Positions 1 through 6,989 of a DNA stretch of 9,683 bases are shown here, piece after piece. Numbering within the stretch: position 1 is the stretch's first letter; each line of letters opens with the position of its first letter. This DNA is from Chitinophagales bacterium (GTDB lineage Bacteria > Bacteroidota > Bacteroidia > Chitinophagales > Chitinophagaceae). The notes beneath the pieces are model-generated. The model saw nothing but the letters and a program-made list of their open reading frames with translations. It had not been told where the DNA came from and searched no databases. A program made the position numbers and the translations under genes. The stretch spans positions 1-9,683 of the forward strand of contig JAATGW010000095.1 in NCBI GenBank assembly GCA_015654495.1, in the 5' to 3' direction.

Positions 1-15
1 TCCATCACTTTTTAA
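1..15 (+). CDS. 3' end of a probable SusC/RagA TonB-dependent receptor (partial)
   Basis: Only the last four codons and the stop are present, reading Ser-Ile-Thr-Phe-stop. A C-terminal phenylalanine after a short alternating strand is the usual end of an outer-membrane beta-barrel, and SusC genes normally sit directly upstream of SusD with a gap of about this size (11 nt here). The assignment rests on that ending and on the SusD neighbour. It is inference from context, because the body of the gene lies outside the window. Confidence 0.5.
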   Translation, partial: SITF

Positions 16-26
16 ATTCAGCAGGC

Positions 27-1520
27 ATGAAATTATTTAATCGATATATCATCATTTGTTCAGTTATCTGTTTCACAACAGTGCTGTCATCATGTGAAAA
101 ATACCTGGACGTTCCGCCACAGAACGCAACAGAATCTTCCGCCGTGTTCCAGACCCAGGAAGGTGTGTTGTTTGCATTGAACGGCGTGTATACCAGGTTA
201 CAGACGCAGGGTTATTATGGAATGCAACTCGCTGTAATGGGAGATGCTTCAACAGATAACGGAAAACTTCCCTCAGACCGGGAGGGTGCGGGTGCCAACT
301 TTGACCGTATGCCATATGCGTACACGCTCGCATTAAATGGTCAGAATACGGCGATTGAAATGTGGGAAGAAGTGTATAAGCTGATTGCCAACGTTAATAA
401 TATTCTCCTGAATATTGATAAGGCAACTGATATGCGGGAACCGGTTAAACAGCAGGTGATTGCAGAATGTCTTGCACTTCGTGCAATGGCTCATATCGAC
501 CTGGTAAAAGTGTTTGCCCAGGATTATAATTTTACTGCCGGACATGATCATCCGGGCATTCCATATCTCACAGCAGTTGATGCAGCAAATAAACCTGCCC
601 GTAATACGGTAAAGGAAGTGTTTGATCTGGCTTTTGAAGACATCAATGCAGCCATCCCGGTATTGCAGAATTCAAATGCCATCAACCGGCCGGCTTCAGA
701 CAAAGTATTCTTTCTGAATTATTACAGTGCTTTAGGTATCCGTGCAAAAATGAATTTCTATATCGGGGAATATGCAGCTGCACTTACAGATGCAAATCTC
801 ATTCTGGCTGGGCCCTATACATTGGATACTTATCAGACCCAGGGTTATACGATCACCGGTTACGGTCCGATTATGCTGATTTCAGCATGGGCGGGAAGAT
901 CAATTTTGCAGAAAGAAGGCATCCTTATGCTTGATGTAAGTGACAATGATGGTGTGTTTGCCAACCGTTCGTTGATTGATATCTATACCGGTTATGGTGG
1001 TAATTCTGCTCATGCAATTTCATTGGGACTTTACAATCTGTACGACAATTCGGATATCCGTCTTAACTGGTACAAAGTGGAAGTTACCGATCAGCACATC
1101 TTTAAATATCCCGGTGGATTTGGATTGGCAGAAGATGATCATAGTTATGCGATAATGCGCCTCACAGAATTTATACTGATGAAAGCTGAGTGTGAGGTGA
1201 GGGTTAATTCTGCTAATGACCTGGCACGCGGCCTGGTTAATCAGATTGTACGCCGTGCGCACAGTGGAAGTACAGCATTTGATTACAGTAGCACAGGTAA
1301 TCAGTTAATCGAGGATATCATTGGAGAAAGGAGAAAAGAACTGGCTTTTGAAGGGAACCGCCTTTTCGATCTCAAACGTTTGAAACGTGGTTGGGTGAGA
1401 ACAGATTGTAACCTCTCCACTGTGTGTACATTGAATTATCCTTCTGATTTATATGCCTGGCCAATTCCACAATCGGAATTGAACGGCAACATAAATATTC
1501 AACAAAACCCGGGTTACTAA
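27..1520 (+). CDS. SusD/RagB family outer-membrane nutrient-binding lipoprotein
   Basis: A surface lipoprotein expected to act as the lid and ligand-binding partner of a SusC TonB-dependent transporter. The 497 residues are within the usual SusD range. Residues 1-22 are a lipoprotein signal peptide with lipobox L20-S21-S22-C23, followed by the family-typical E-K-Y-L-D. The N-terminal helical repeat region contains the characteristic MWEEVYKLIANVNNIL segment (about 111-127) and an E-x-x-A-L-R-A helix (147-153). The C-terminal SusD domain shows RLTEFILMKAE (378-388), ERRKELAFEGNRLFDLKR (434-451) and the hallmark ending YAWPIPQSEL...NPGY. Its ligand cannot be read from sequence. SusD proteins mostly bind glycans, but RagB-type members bind peptides, and the neighbours here concern peptides and amino acids. 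The start is the ATG giving the intact signal peptide. The family call is certain; the ligand is unknown. Confidence 0.96.
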   Translation: MKLFNRYIIICSVICFTTVLSSCEKYLDVPPQNATESSAVFQTQEGVLFALNGVYTRLQTQGYYGMQLAVMGDASTDNGKLPSDREGAGANFDRMPYAYTLALNGQNTAIEMWEEVYKLIANVNNILLNIDKATDMREPVKQQVIAECLALRAMAHIDLVKVFAQDYNFTAGHDHPGIPYLTAVDAANKPARNTVKEVFDLAFEDINAAIPVLQNSNAINRPASDKVFFLNYYSALGIRAKMNFYIGEYAAALTDANLILAGPYTLDTYQTQGYTITGYGPIMLISAWAGRSILQKEGILMLDVSDNDGVFANRSLIDIYTGYGGNSAHAISLGLYNLYDNSDIRLNWYKVEVTDQHIFKYPGGFGLAEDDHSYAIMRLTEFILMKAECEVRVNSANDLARGLVNQIVRRAHSGSTAFDYSSTGNQLIEDIIGERRKELAFEGNRLFDLKRLKRGWVRTDCNLSTVCTLNYPSDLYAWPIPQSELNGNINIQQNPGY

Positions 1521-1575
1521 TAAAAACAGCCGCGACTTCCGCGGTTGCCTATTGAAATATCCCGGGTTCTTTTTT
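1506..1575 (+). terminator. Nested hairpin terminator of the SusC/SusD unit
   Basis: Two inverted repeats are nested. The inner stem pairs 1527-1534 with 1540-1547 (8 pairs, one G-U, 5-nt loop). The outer stem pairs AACCCGGG (1506-1513, inside the last SusD codons) with CCCGGGTT (1561-1568) and is followed at once by C and six T (1569-1575). The U-tract sits behind the outer arm, not the inner hairpin, so the outer pairing is needed for a canonical intrinsic terminator. Confidence 0.6.
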
Positions 1576-1757
1576 CATAAACGATTGCTTTAAAAGTTAA
1601 AAACACCGCCATCATGAGAATACATGTATATGTTCTTCGGAAGCCAACGATGTATTTAAACCTGTTCATGATCACAACAATGTATCCCGTCATGCGCTGA
1701 CGAATTCAGATTCCCGATGAGTATTCAATGCGGCAGGTTTAAAACAAATGGAATTTT
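1576..1757. other. Intergenic gap before the aminotransferase operon, no firm promoter
   Basis: This gap should hold the promoter of the downstream three-gene operon, but I could not find a convincing TTG-N19-21-TAnnTTTG pair. It holds a 10-bp palindrome ATACATGTAT (1620-1629) and a 5-bp inverted repeat CGTCA/TGACG with a 5-nt spacer (1688-1702). Either could be an operator, but neither is strong. An in-frame 28-codon ATG reading frame (1614-1700) runs through the gap and is probably chance. Confidence 0.4.
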
Positions 1758-2930
1758 ATGATCTTATCAGAAAGAGTAAGAAATTCGCTTGTATCATCTA
1801 CAGTAAGTATTGCAGACAAAACGCAGAAATTGAGAGAGCATGGTGAAACAGTCTTTGACTTTTCTGCCGGCAGGGCTTTTGAGCCGACACCCGCGTATAT
1901 TACTAATGCCACAATTCATGCGATGCAGAATGGCGATACACATCAGACCATGGCCCGGGGTAAAACAAGTTACCGTGAAGCCATTGCCGTTAAGCTAGCA
2001 AGGGATAATGGCATTATTGCAAATCCTGAAACCGAGATTATCGCAACGATGGGTTGCAAACAGGGGTTAATGATCAGTCTGTTGGCTACCATAAATCCTG
2101 GCGACGAAGTGATTGTCGAAAATCCATGTTTTGTCAGTTATAAACAGATCATTCAATACCTCGGAGGTATTCCTGTTGAAGTAACACTATCTGAAGAAAA
2201 TAATTTTCGCTGGACGAAAACGCAGCTGGAAGCAGCGATAACCCGAAAAACGCGGGCGATCATCGTGTGTTCACCGCATAATCCTACGGGAACGGTGCAT
2301 AATTCTGAAGACCTTCAGATCATTGCTGAAATTTCCACGAAATATAATCTCATAGTGATTACTGATGAAGTTTATGAGCGTGTAGTGTGGGGCGGGAATA
2401 AACATTTAAATCTCGCTTCATTTCCGGGTATGAAGGAACGCACAATAACACTGATGAGTTTTACAAAGAGTTTTTCAATGGGAGGTTGGCGCGTAGGATT
2501 TATTTATTCCGGAGCGGAAATCATTAATCAGATTGAAAAACTGCAGCAACATCTTATAACAAGTGTCAATTCATTTGTTCAGGTGGGTGCAACAATTGCA
2601 TGCGGAGAACCGGATGCGGAGGTACTGAATTACTGGGCGGAATGGGAAAAAAAGGTGGAATTCGTGACTTCAACAATTAACAGTCTGCAGGGGTTATCAT
2701 GCCGGATGCCGGACGCTGGTTTCTATGCCTGGACAAAAATTAATATTCCCGGAATTCATTCAGGTGAGTTTTCAAAAATGTTACTTGAAAAAGAAAGAGT
2801 GGCAGTGGTGGATGGAACTTCGTTTGGGGATGCCGGTAAGTATTATTTTCGTTTTACCTGCGTGAAATCCTGGGATGAGTTAGAGGAAGGTCTGCGCAGA
2901 TTACGAAACTTCACCAAATGTCTGCTTTGA
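1758..2930 (+). CDS. Class I/II PLP-dependent aminotransferase (fold type I, aspartate/aromatic-like)
   Basis: A cytoplasmic enzyme that transfers the amino group between an amino acid and a 2-oxo acid. At 390 residues it is normal for subgroup I-gamma. Visible motifs are SPHNPTGT with N175, ITDEVYE with D203 and Y206, SFTKSFS with the Schiff-base lysine K237, GGWRVG with the phosphate-binding R245, and YYFRFT with R365 at the position of the substrate alpha-carboxylate arginine. All core residues are intact, so activity is expected; substrate is not predictable from these. Its last 13 nt overlap the symporter start, implying translational coupling and a shared transcript. A natural guess is that it processes the amino acid the symporter brings in. 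The ATG gives a normal N-terminal length; no Shine-Dalgarno site is visible, as is usual in Bacteroidota. Family certain, substrate unknown. Confidence 0.93.
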   Translation: MILSERVRNSLVSSTVSIADKTQKLREHGETVFDFSAGRAFEPTPAYITNATIHAMQNGDTHQTMARGKTSYREAIAVKLARDNGIIANPETEIIATMGCKQGLMISLLATINPGDEVIVENPCFVSYKQIIQYLGGIPVEVTLSEENNFRWTKTQLEAAITRKTRAIIVCSPHNPTGTVHNSEDLQIIAEISTKYNLIVITDEVYERVVWGGNKHLNLASFPGMKERTITLMSFTKSFSMGGWRVGFIYSGAEIINQIEKLQQHLITSVNSFVQVGATIACGEPDAEVLNYWAEWEKKVEFVTSTINSLQGLSCRMPDAGFYAWTKINIPGIHSGEFSKMLLEKERVAVVDGTSFGDAGKYYFRFTCVKSWDELEEGLRRLRNFTKCLL

Positions 2931-4153
2931 ATGTAATAAAAAAAATATCCGGCCGCTATTTCTCGATTCCCTTTGCTTCGCGGGTGTTGATATGGATGCT
3001 GGTGGGTGCCCTTTGCGGAATATTTTTTGGAACATCGGTACTTTTTGTAAAACCGCTTGGCCAGATTTTTCTCAATCTGCTGATCATGGTGGCAATACCG
3101 TTGGTCTTTTTCAATCTCGTAGCAGGTATTTCATCGTTGGGAAATCTGAAAGACCTCGGCAGGATGGGGAGTAAAACAATGCTCTGGTACGTCTGCTCTG
3201 TGTTAGTTGCAATTGTAGCGGGCATTGCCCTGATGACTTTTTCTGGTGCCGGAAAGGGAATGAATCTGCAGGGGGTCCTCACAAAAAATATCGGCGAAAT
3301 ACCATCAATAGGCGATCTGCTCATCAGCATGTTCCCGACAAATATTTTTAAATCATTTGCAGAGGGAAGCCTCATTCAGATTGTAGTTTTTTCTGTAATG
3401 CTGAGTATTGTTGTACTTCAGCTTCCGCCGCAACAGAAAACACCGGTCGTTAGAACTTTTGAAATGGCAGCCAACCTCATGCGCAACCTGGTGGAACTGA
3501 TCCTGAAATTTTCACCTGTATGTCTTGCGGCTTTAATGGCTGCAACATTCGCCGAATTTGGTACCGGAATACTCGCTTCGCTGGGAAAGTTTATACTGAC
3601 AATTTATGCCGGTCATATCATCATGGTGATTTTGTACATGATAGTTCTGCGACTGTTCACGGGAATATCCATACCGTGGTTCCTGAGCAGTACAAAACAA
3701 TTGTATGCAACTGCAGCGGCTACCTGCAGTACACTGGCAAGTCTTTCGGTTGCTATGGATATTGCTGATACAAAACTCAAACTCCCGAAAAAAGTATATT
3801 CATTTTCACTTCCGCTGGGGGCGCAATTCAATAAAGATGGCACTGCGCTGATGTTATCCGGGATACTCATTTTTACTGCACAGGCCGTAGGTATACAGTT
3901 CAGTTTTGCGGAATTGTTTCAGGTCATGATTGTCGGATTGCTGGTGGTGGAAGGATCTTCGGGAATACCTGGCGGCGGATTAGTAACAGCCATGCTCTTT
4001 GCCAAAGCATTCAATTTACCCGTTGAGATTGTAGCCATTGTCGGTGGAATTTACAGATTGATTGATATGGGTAATACAACTATCAATGTAATGGGTGATA
4101 TGGTGGTGACTACCATTATTAGTCGTTCTGAAACAGATTGGAAACCCGAATAA
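2918..4153 (+). CDS. DAACS-family cation symporter with atypical substrate site
   Basis: An inner-membrane symporter of the dicarboxylate/amino acid:cation family (GltP/GltPh fold), 411 residues. Hydrophobic segments fill the chain. The family landmarks are the HP1 loop (about 266-276, only weakly serine-rich, reading ATCSTLAS), the TM7 motif NKDGT (305-309), the HP2 loop GSSGIPGGG (346-354) and the TM8 motif DMGNTTINVMGD (383-394). Aligned on GltPh DMGRTMVN, the position of R397, which binds the side-chain carboxylate of aspartate, is N386, while D383 (amino-group ligand) and N390 (Na+ site) are kept. The usual Met of NMDGT is K306. The transporter therefore probably carries a neutral or otherwise non-acidic amino acid, possibly with altered ion coupling. 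It overlaps the aminotransferase by 13 nt and precedes the S41-like gene by 15 nt. Family certain, substrate inferred. Confidence 0.92.
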   Translation: MSALNVIKKISGRYFSIPFASRVLIWMLVGALCGIFFGTSVLFVKPLGQIFLNLLIMVAIPLVFFNLVAGISSLGNLKDLGRMGSKTMLWYVCSVLVAIVAGIALMTFSGAGKGMNLQGVLTKNIGEIPSIGDLLISMFPTNIFKSFAEGSLIQIVVFSVMLSIVVLQLPPQQKTPVVRTFEMAANLMRNLVELILKFSPVCLAALMAATFAEFGTGILASLGKFILTIYAGHIIMVILYMIVLRLFTGISIPWFLSSTKQLYATAAATCSTLASLSVAMDIADTKLKLPKKVYSFSLPLGAQFNKDGTALMLSGILIFTAQAVGIQFSFAELFQVMIVGLLVVEGSSGIPGGGLVTAMLFAKAFNLPVEIVAIVGGIYRLIDMGNTTINVMGDMVVTTIISRSETDWKPE

Positions 4154-4168
4154 TAAATAAAGTTAATT

Positions 4169-5749
4169 ATGAAAAATATTATTGTTCTGGTTCTGCTGCT
4201 GACTGCTACAAGTATATATGCACAGGAAACGGGTACTGCCATAGGCACGAAAGAAGATCGAAAAGCTTTGTTCGATTATATAATAGAAAAATCAAAATCG
4301 CGCGACGCGATTTCTGTCATAAAAAACAGGCAATTTGGATTTGATCCCGTTGAGGCTATGCTCAGGCTCGAAAATGAATTTGTTAATGCAAAATCGGTGG
4401 AAGCATTCTGGTACGCCTTACAAAAACTTAGTGCGGCACGAAGAGATAGTCACTTATCTGTTGATGAAGTTAAGAACGGAGTACCAAAACCCGAGGCAGC
4501 AAAAGGTCAGGCACCGGTAAGATTTCATCCGGATTTCAGTGACACTGCCAGGATTTTCCTTTTTGTATCTGATATCGCAAAGGATCTCCCTGCACTGACA
4601 AGCAGCAAAGATCTTCCACAGATTGGTGACAAACTGATCAGTGTAAACGGAAAGAATGCAGAGCAGTATCTGGATAGTATGCGGATATATGATGGTTATT
4701 CCAGTACCAATAATTTTCTGATGCGTTGTGCTTTTCAGTTATCAGAGCGTTCGGAAAAATTACCGGTATCATTTTATAAAGAAAATCTGGAGCTGGTACT
4801 GGAAAGAAAATCAGGAAAAAAATATTCTGTTTCATTACCCTACCTCCAACAGGTGAACTGGACATATGGAAGGGAGTTGCGCGATTATCCAGGCTACCAG
4901 CTCGCGTGGAAAAAAGAAAGTTTCTGGGTGTATACGCCTACGGATCCGGCAAACAAATCCATATTGCTCTGGTGGTACGGCTTCAGAAGTGACCTGCAGG
5001 TTGCTTCTGATTCACTGGTGAGTTTTGCTGCGAAAAATGGGTTTATCGATTATGATCTGATAATAGATGCAATCGATAGTCGCGGAGGAAGCCAGGGCGC
5101 TTATGCCCTCGCAAGATTTACATCGCATCCGTTTAAAACCACCGGTGGAAATGTGAAGATAAGTGATATCACGGCTGAATTCATCACAAGAAATGTAAAG
5201 GAATATCTGTCAGGCAAACGACGGATGGATGGTTCTGAAGCAGAATCTGAGAATGATGGCTGGCTGATCGACTGGCTGACGAATGATGTGTTGAAAGCCG
5301 TAGAAGCCGGTCAGGAATATTCCAACAATACACCCTTTAAAAATGCACATTTGCCGGCTTATTCTGATTGGGTGTTGAAACCGGCGCCAAACCATATGAA
5401 GGGCAGGCTGGTTGTTTTTTTTGGTCCGTGGGGCGGTTCCCACCTGGATCAGTTTTCGGCGATGATTTATGATAACGGTATCGGCTATACGATGGGGATG
5501 CCTGCCGGTGGATATAGTAATACCTGGGAATGGTCTGAAACGCTTGTTTTTCCCAAAAGCAAAAAACCGGTTGCAGAATTCATGTGGAATATAGGTCATA
5601 CCATCCGTCCGAATGGCGAGGTACTGGAAGGTAATCCCGCACCCGTGAACCTCTATATTCCTGTAACAAGAGATAATTATCTTAATTACAGAAAGATGCT
5701 GCTGAAGAAAGCACAGGAATGGTTGGTTGAAGTAAGAGGTAAGAAGTGA
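4169..5749 (+). CDS. Secreted S41 (C-terminal processing/tricorn-core-like) peptidase-related protein
   Basis: An exported 526-residue protein. Residues 1-18 form a type I signal peptide (cleavage likely after I-Y-A, before Q19). Order of features: helical N-terminal part with RRDSH (91-95, the D-x-H seen in many S41 N-domains), a PDZ-like segment IGDKLISVNGK (152-162), a core strand DYDLIIDAIDSRGG (294-307), and GPWGGSHLDQFSAMIYDNG (419-437). S424 aligns with catalytic Ser430 of E. coli Prc, with D427 and F429 matching Glu433 and Phe435. The Prc lysine (455) falls on Y449. A Ser/Lys dyad is therefore absent; a tricorn-type Ser/His mechanism with H95 is possible, or the protein may be inactive. 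It is the third gene of the operon. The last residues (V522-K526) and the stop are encoded by a heptanucleotide repeat array. Family moderately sure, activity unsure. Confidence 0.7.
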   Translation: MKNIIVLVLLLTATSIYAQETGTAIGTKEDRKALFDYIIEKSKSRDAISVIKNRQFGFDPVEAMLRLENEFVNAKSVEAFWYALQKLSAARRDSHLSVDEVKNGVPKPEAAKGQAPVRFHPDFSDTARIFLFVSDIAKDLPALTSSKDLPQIGDKLISVNGKNAEQYLDSMRIYDGYSSTNNFLMRCAFQLSERSEKLPVSFYKENLELVLERKSGKKYSVSLPYLQQVNWTYGRELRDYPGYQLAWKKESFWVYTPTDPANKSILLWWYGFRSDLQVASDSLVSFAAKNGFIDYDLIIDAIDSRGGSQGAYALARFTSHPFKTTGGNVKISDITAEFITRNVKEYLSGKRRMDGSEAESENDGWLIDWLTNDVLKAVEAGQEYSNNTPFKNAHLPAYSDWVLKPAPNHMKGRLVVFFGPWGGSHLDQFSAMIYDNGIGYTMGMPAGGYSNTWEWSETLVFPKSKKPVAEFMWNIGHTIRPNGEVLEGNPAPVNLYIPVTRDNYLNYRKMLLKKAQEWLVEVRGKK

Positions 5750-5823
5750 GAGGTAAGAGGTAAGAAGTGAGGCAGGAGGCAAGAGGCAAAAGGCAAAAGG
5801 CAAAAGGAACAGCCAGTGAATAG
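5732..5823 (+). repeat. Heptanucleotide array, family A, copy 1 (at 3' end of the S41-like gene)
   Basis: Eleven consecutive 7-nt units run from 5732 to 5808: GTAAGAG, GTAAGAA, GTGAGAG, then the same triplet again with its last unit changed (GTGAGGC), then AGGAGGC, AAGAGGC, AAAAGGC twice and AAAAGGA. The first 21 nt (three units) are duplicated with 19 of 21 identities. A tail AAGGAACAGCCAGTGAATAG (5804-5823) follows and matches the tail of copy 3 at 18 of 20 positions. The S41-like gene terminates inside the second and third units. Confidence 0.9.
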
Positions 5824-5940
5824 TTTATAGTGGGGATATCTTAATTGGGCCAAAAGAAACAAATGCCGGCATCATTCTAAACCACGCAACAGATCAATAG
5901 AGTCCGCCAACTCATGAAATATTTTTTTATGAAGAGCCGT

Positions 5941-5972
5941 AAGCCCGGTGCAATCAGGAGCACCGGGTTTTT
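5941..5972 (+). terminator. Strong intrinsic terminator of the aminotransferase operon
   Basis: An 8-bp perfect GC-rich stem CCCGGTGC (5944-5951) / GCACCGGG (5960-5967) closes an 8-nt loop. It extends by one G-U and two A-T pairs and is followed by five T (5968-5972). The T-run is on the + strand side only, so it serves + strand transcription coming from the operon ending at 5749. The roughly 190-nt 3' untranslated stretch before it is long. Confidence 0.88.
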
Positions 5973-6113
5973 ACCTTCCCCGATAAAAAATTAGATTGCT
6001 GTGAATGCATTGGCTACGAGCAGGAGGAGCAATAACAGAAAAAAGATGTTAGACAGAATAACAACTCAAGTTACAGACTGTTAAAATTTTGAACTATCCG
6101 CCTGAACACATTC
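5973..6113. other. Convergent intergenic gap, nothing recognised
   Basis: This lies between the + strand terminator and the end of the - strand 238-residue gene. I see no gene, repeat or RNA. On the - strand there are T-runs (reverse of 6041-6046 and 5984-5990) but no convincing stem in front of either, so the - strand transcript has no identified terminator here. Confidence 0.5.
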
Positions 6114-6830
6114 CTAAGCCGCTTTTGAAATATACTTTACCAGACATCTTTTTGCTATCGGAAGCAAGGTCTCTTCCAGCGGTACGGAAAGGGTGGTTTC
6201 AATTCCGTAAACAGCCGGATTGGGAAGGTCTGTTTTATTACGGATCAGTTCTGACTTGATATTTTCATAGGTGTTTACAAAATTCCTTTCCCACTGTGCA
6301 ACGAAGCTTGTGCGTATGCTACGGTATTTCTCATCGTGCTTTTCAAAAAAACTCATCCGGTATTGAAACACACGTGTATCGCGCGCCTGCCCATCACATA
6401 AAAGAAAATATCCTTCCACATTATCCAACGGTACCAGACCAACCGGGAAAATGGTGAGCTTTTCTTCAACAAATTCATAGATCTGAGTTCCGTTCTGAAT
6501 CGAACTACTCATTTTCTCCAAAGCATAATGCATTATCTCTTCAAGTTCCTGCATCATTTCATCATCACTGATAATCTGTTCATAAAGCATCTCGAGTTTC
6601 TGCATATCAACCTGTGTGAACTTCTTCGGAAACTGCTGTTTCAGAAATTCTTTGTTATGCCTGAAAGAACGCAGGTTATTATAATGAAAAATGAGATCAG
6701 CGAGCTGAGGATAAAGTTTGGTCTGATCAAAATGCCGGTGGATCTCCTGAAGATAGGAGAGCAAGGTGTACTTTTTTAATTCAAAGTCGATATAACCTTC
6801 TGCAAACCAGGTTTGGGATAAAGTTTTCAT
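6114..6830 (-). CDS. Conserved-looking protein of unknown function, 238 residues
   Basis: I do not assign a family. It is a soluble, probably cytoplasmic protein without signal peptide or membrane segment. The first half is helical and charged, beginning MKTLSQTWFAEGYIDFELKKY, with a possible short coiled-coil or helix pair around KLEMLYEQIISDDEMMQELEEIMHYALEKM. The second half looks mixed alpha/beta: KLTIFPVGLVPLDNVEGYFLLCDG, then RVFQYRMSFFEKHDEKYRSIRTSFVAQWER, and it ends CLVKYISKAA. No catalytic motif stands out. The reading frame stays open to an ATG at 6944, but I chose 6830 because the extra 38 residues would cover a candidate promoter and a hairpin and do not look like protein. It is last in the - strand direction, separated from the lipoprotein by 192 nt of repeat arrays, and probably has its own promoter. 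Confidence 0.8.
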   Translation of the reverse strand: MKTLSQTWFAEGYIDFELKKYTLLSYLQEIHRHFDQTKLYPQLADLIFHYNNLRSFRHNKEFLKQQFPKKFTQVDMQKLEMLYEQIISDDEMMQELEEIMHYALEKMSSSIQNGTQIYEFVEEKLTIFPVGLVPLDNVEGYFLLCDGQARDTRVFQYRMSFFEKHDEKYRSIRTSFVAQWERNFVNTYENIKSELIRNKTDLPNPAVYGIETTLSVPLEETLLPIAKRCLVKYISKAA

Positions 6831-6848
6831 AACCGATGAGATTATGGT

Positions 6849-6878
6849 ATAATTTACAAAAAATCCTCCGGCAGGCAA
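6849..6878 (-). promoter_or_regulatory. Candidate Bacteroidota-type promoter for the 238-residue gene
   Basis: On the - strand, TTG (6878-6876) is followed after exactly 19 nt by TAAATTAT (6856-6849). This fits the Bacteroidota sigma-ABfr pattern TTG-N19-21-TAnnTTTG except for the last two bases of the -7 box. Transcription would begin about 6843, leaving a short leader of roughly 13 nt before the ATG at 6830. This placement favours the 6830 start over 6944. Confidence 0.4.
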
Positions 6879-6881
6879 TGG

Positions 6882-6899
6882 CGTTATTTTAGAATAACG
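6882..6899. promoter_or_regulatory. 7-bp inverted repeat just upstream of the candidate promoter
   Basis: CGTTATT (6882-6888) and AATAACG (6893-6899) are perfect inverted arms around a 4-nt spacer. The dyad ends 4 nt upstream of the TTG box of the candidate promoter, where an activator or repressor could bind. It is not followed by a good T-run in the - direction, so a terminator is less likely. Function is inferred from position only. Confidence 0.35.
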
Positions 6900-6926
6900 G
6901 GAATTTTTGGCCTGAAGTATGTTAAG

Positions 6927-6978
6927 GTAAGAGGTAAAAGGCAAGAGGCAAAAGGCAAAAGGAACAGCAAGTGGGGAG
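6927..6978 (+). repeat. Heptanucleotide array, family A, copy 2
   Basis: Units are GTAAGAG, GTAAAAG, GCAAGAG, GCAAAAG, GCAAAAG (6927-6961) followed by the conserved tail at 6959-6978, which matches 16 of 20 positions of the copy 1 tail. Next to copy 1 it has one fewer GGCAAAA unit before the tail, a copy-number difference of the kind produced by slippage. It has the same orientation as copies 1 and 3. Confidence 0.88.
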
Positions 6979-6989
6979 GAAATAGCGGT

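Noticed and set aside
1614..1700. 28-codon ATG reading frame upstream of the aminotransferase, a possible leader peptide
   Set aside because: No run of a diagnostic amino acid codon, no attenuator hairpin with T-run before 1758, and composition rich in chance ATG triplets.
2956..3375. 139-codon - strand open frame opposite the symporter gene
   Set aside because: It is antisense to conserved membrane segments of the symporter and has no independent support.
5210..5803. Long - strand open frame with a signal-peptide-like start (Leu/Phe/Ala/Cys/Pro rich)
   Set aside because: It lies antisense to the well-supported S41-like gene, and its hydrophobic start comes solely from the family A array. 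It illustrates how this repeat creates false signal peptides.
5863..5872. 10-bp palindrome ATGCCGGCAT in the long 3' untranslated stretch, and a possible small RNA ending at the 5941-5972 terminator
   Set aside because: No promoter-like pair could be placed upstream, and the terminator is adequately explained by the operon ending at 5749.
5914..5994. 26-codon reading frame between the operon and the 238-residue gene
   Set aside because: It runs straight through the strong terminator hairpin at 5941-5972, so it is not a plausible gene.
6831..6944. Upstream in-frame extension of the 238-residue gene to an ATG at 6944
   Set aside because: The added 38 residues cross repeat copy 2, an inverted repeat and a candidate promoter, and do not look like protein. 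MKTLSQTWF at 6830 is a natural start.
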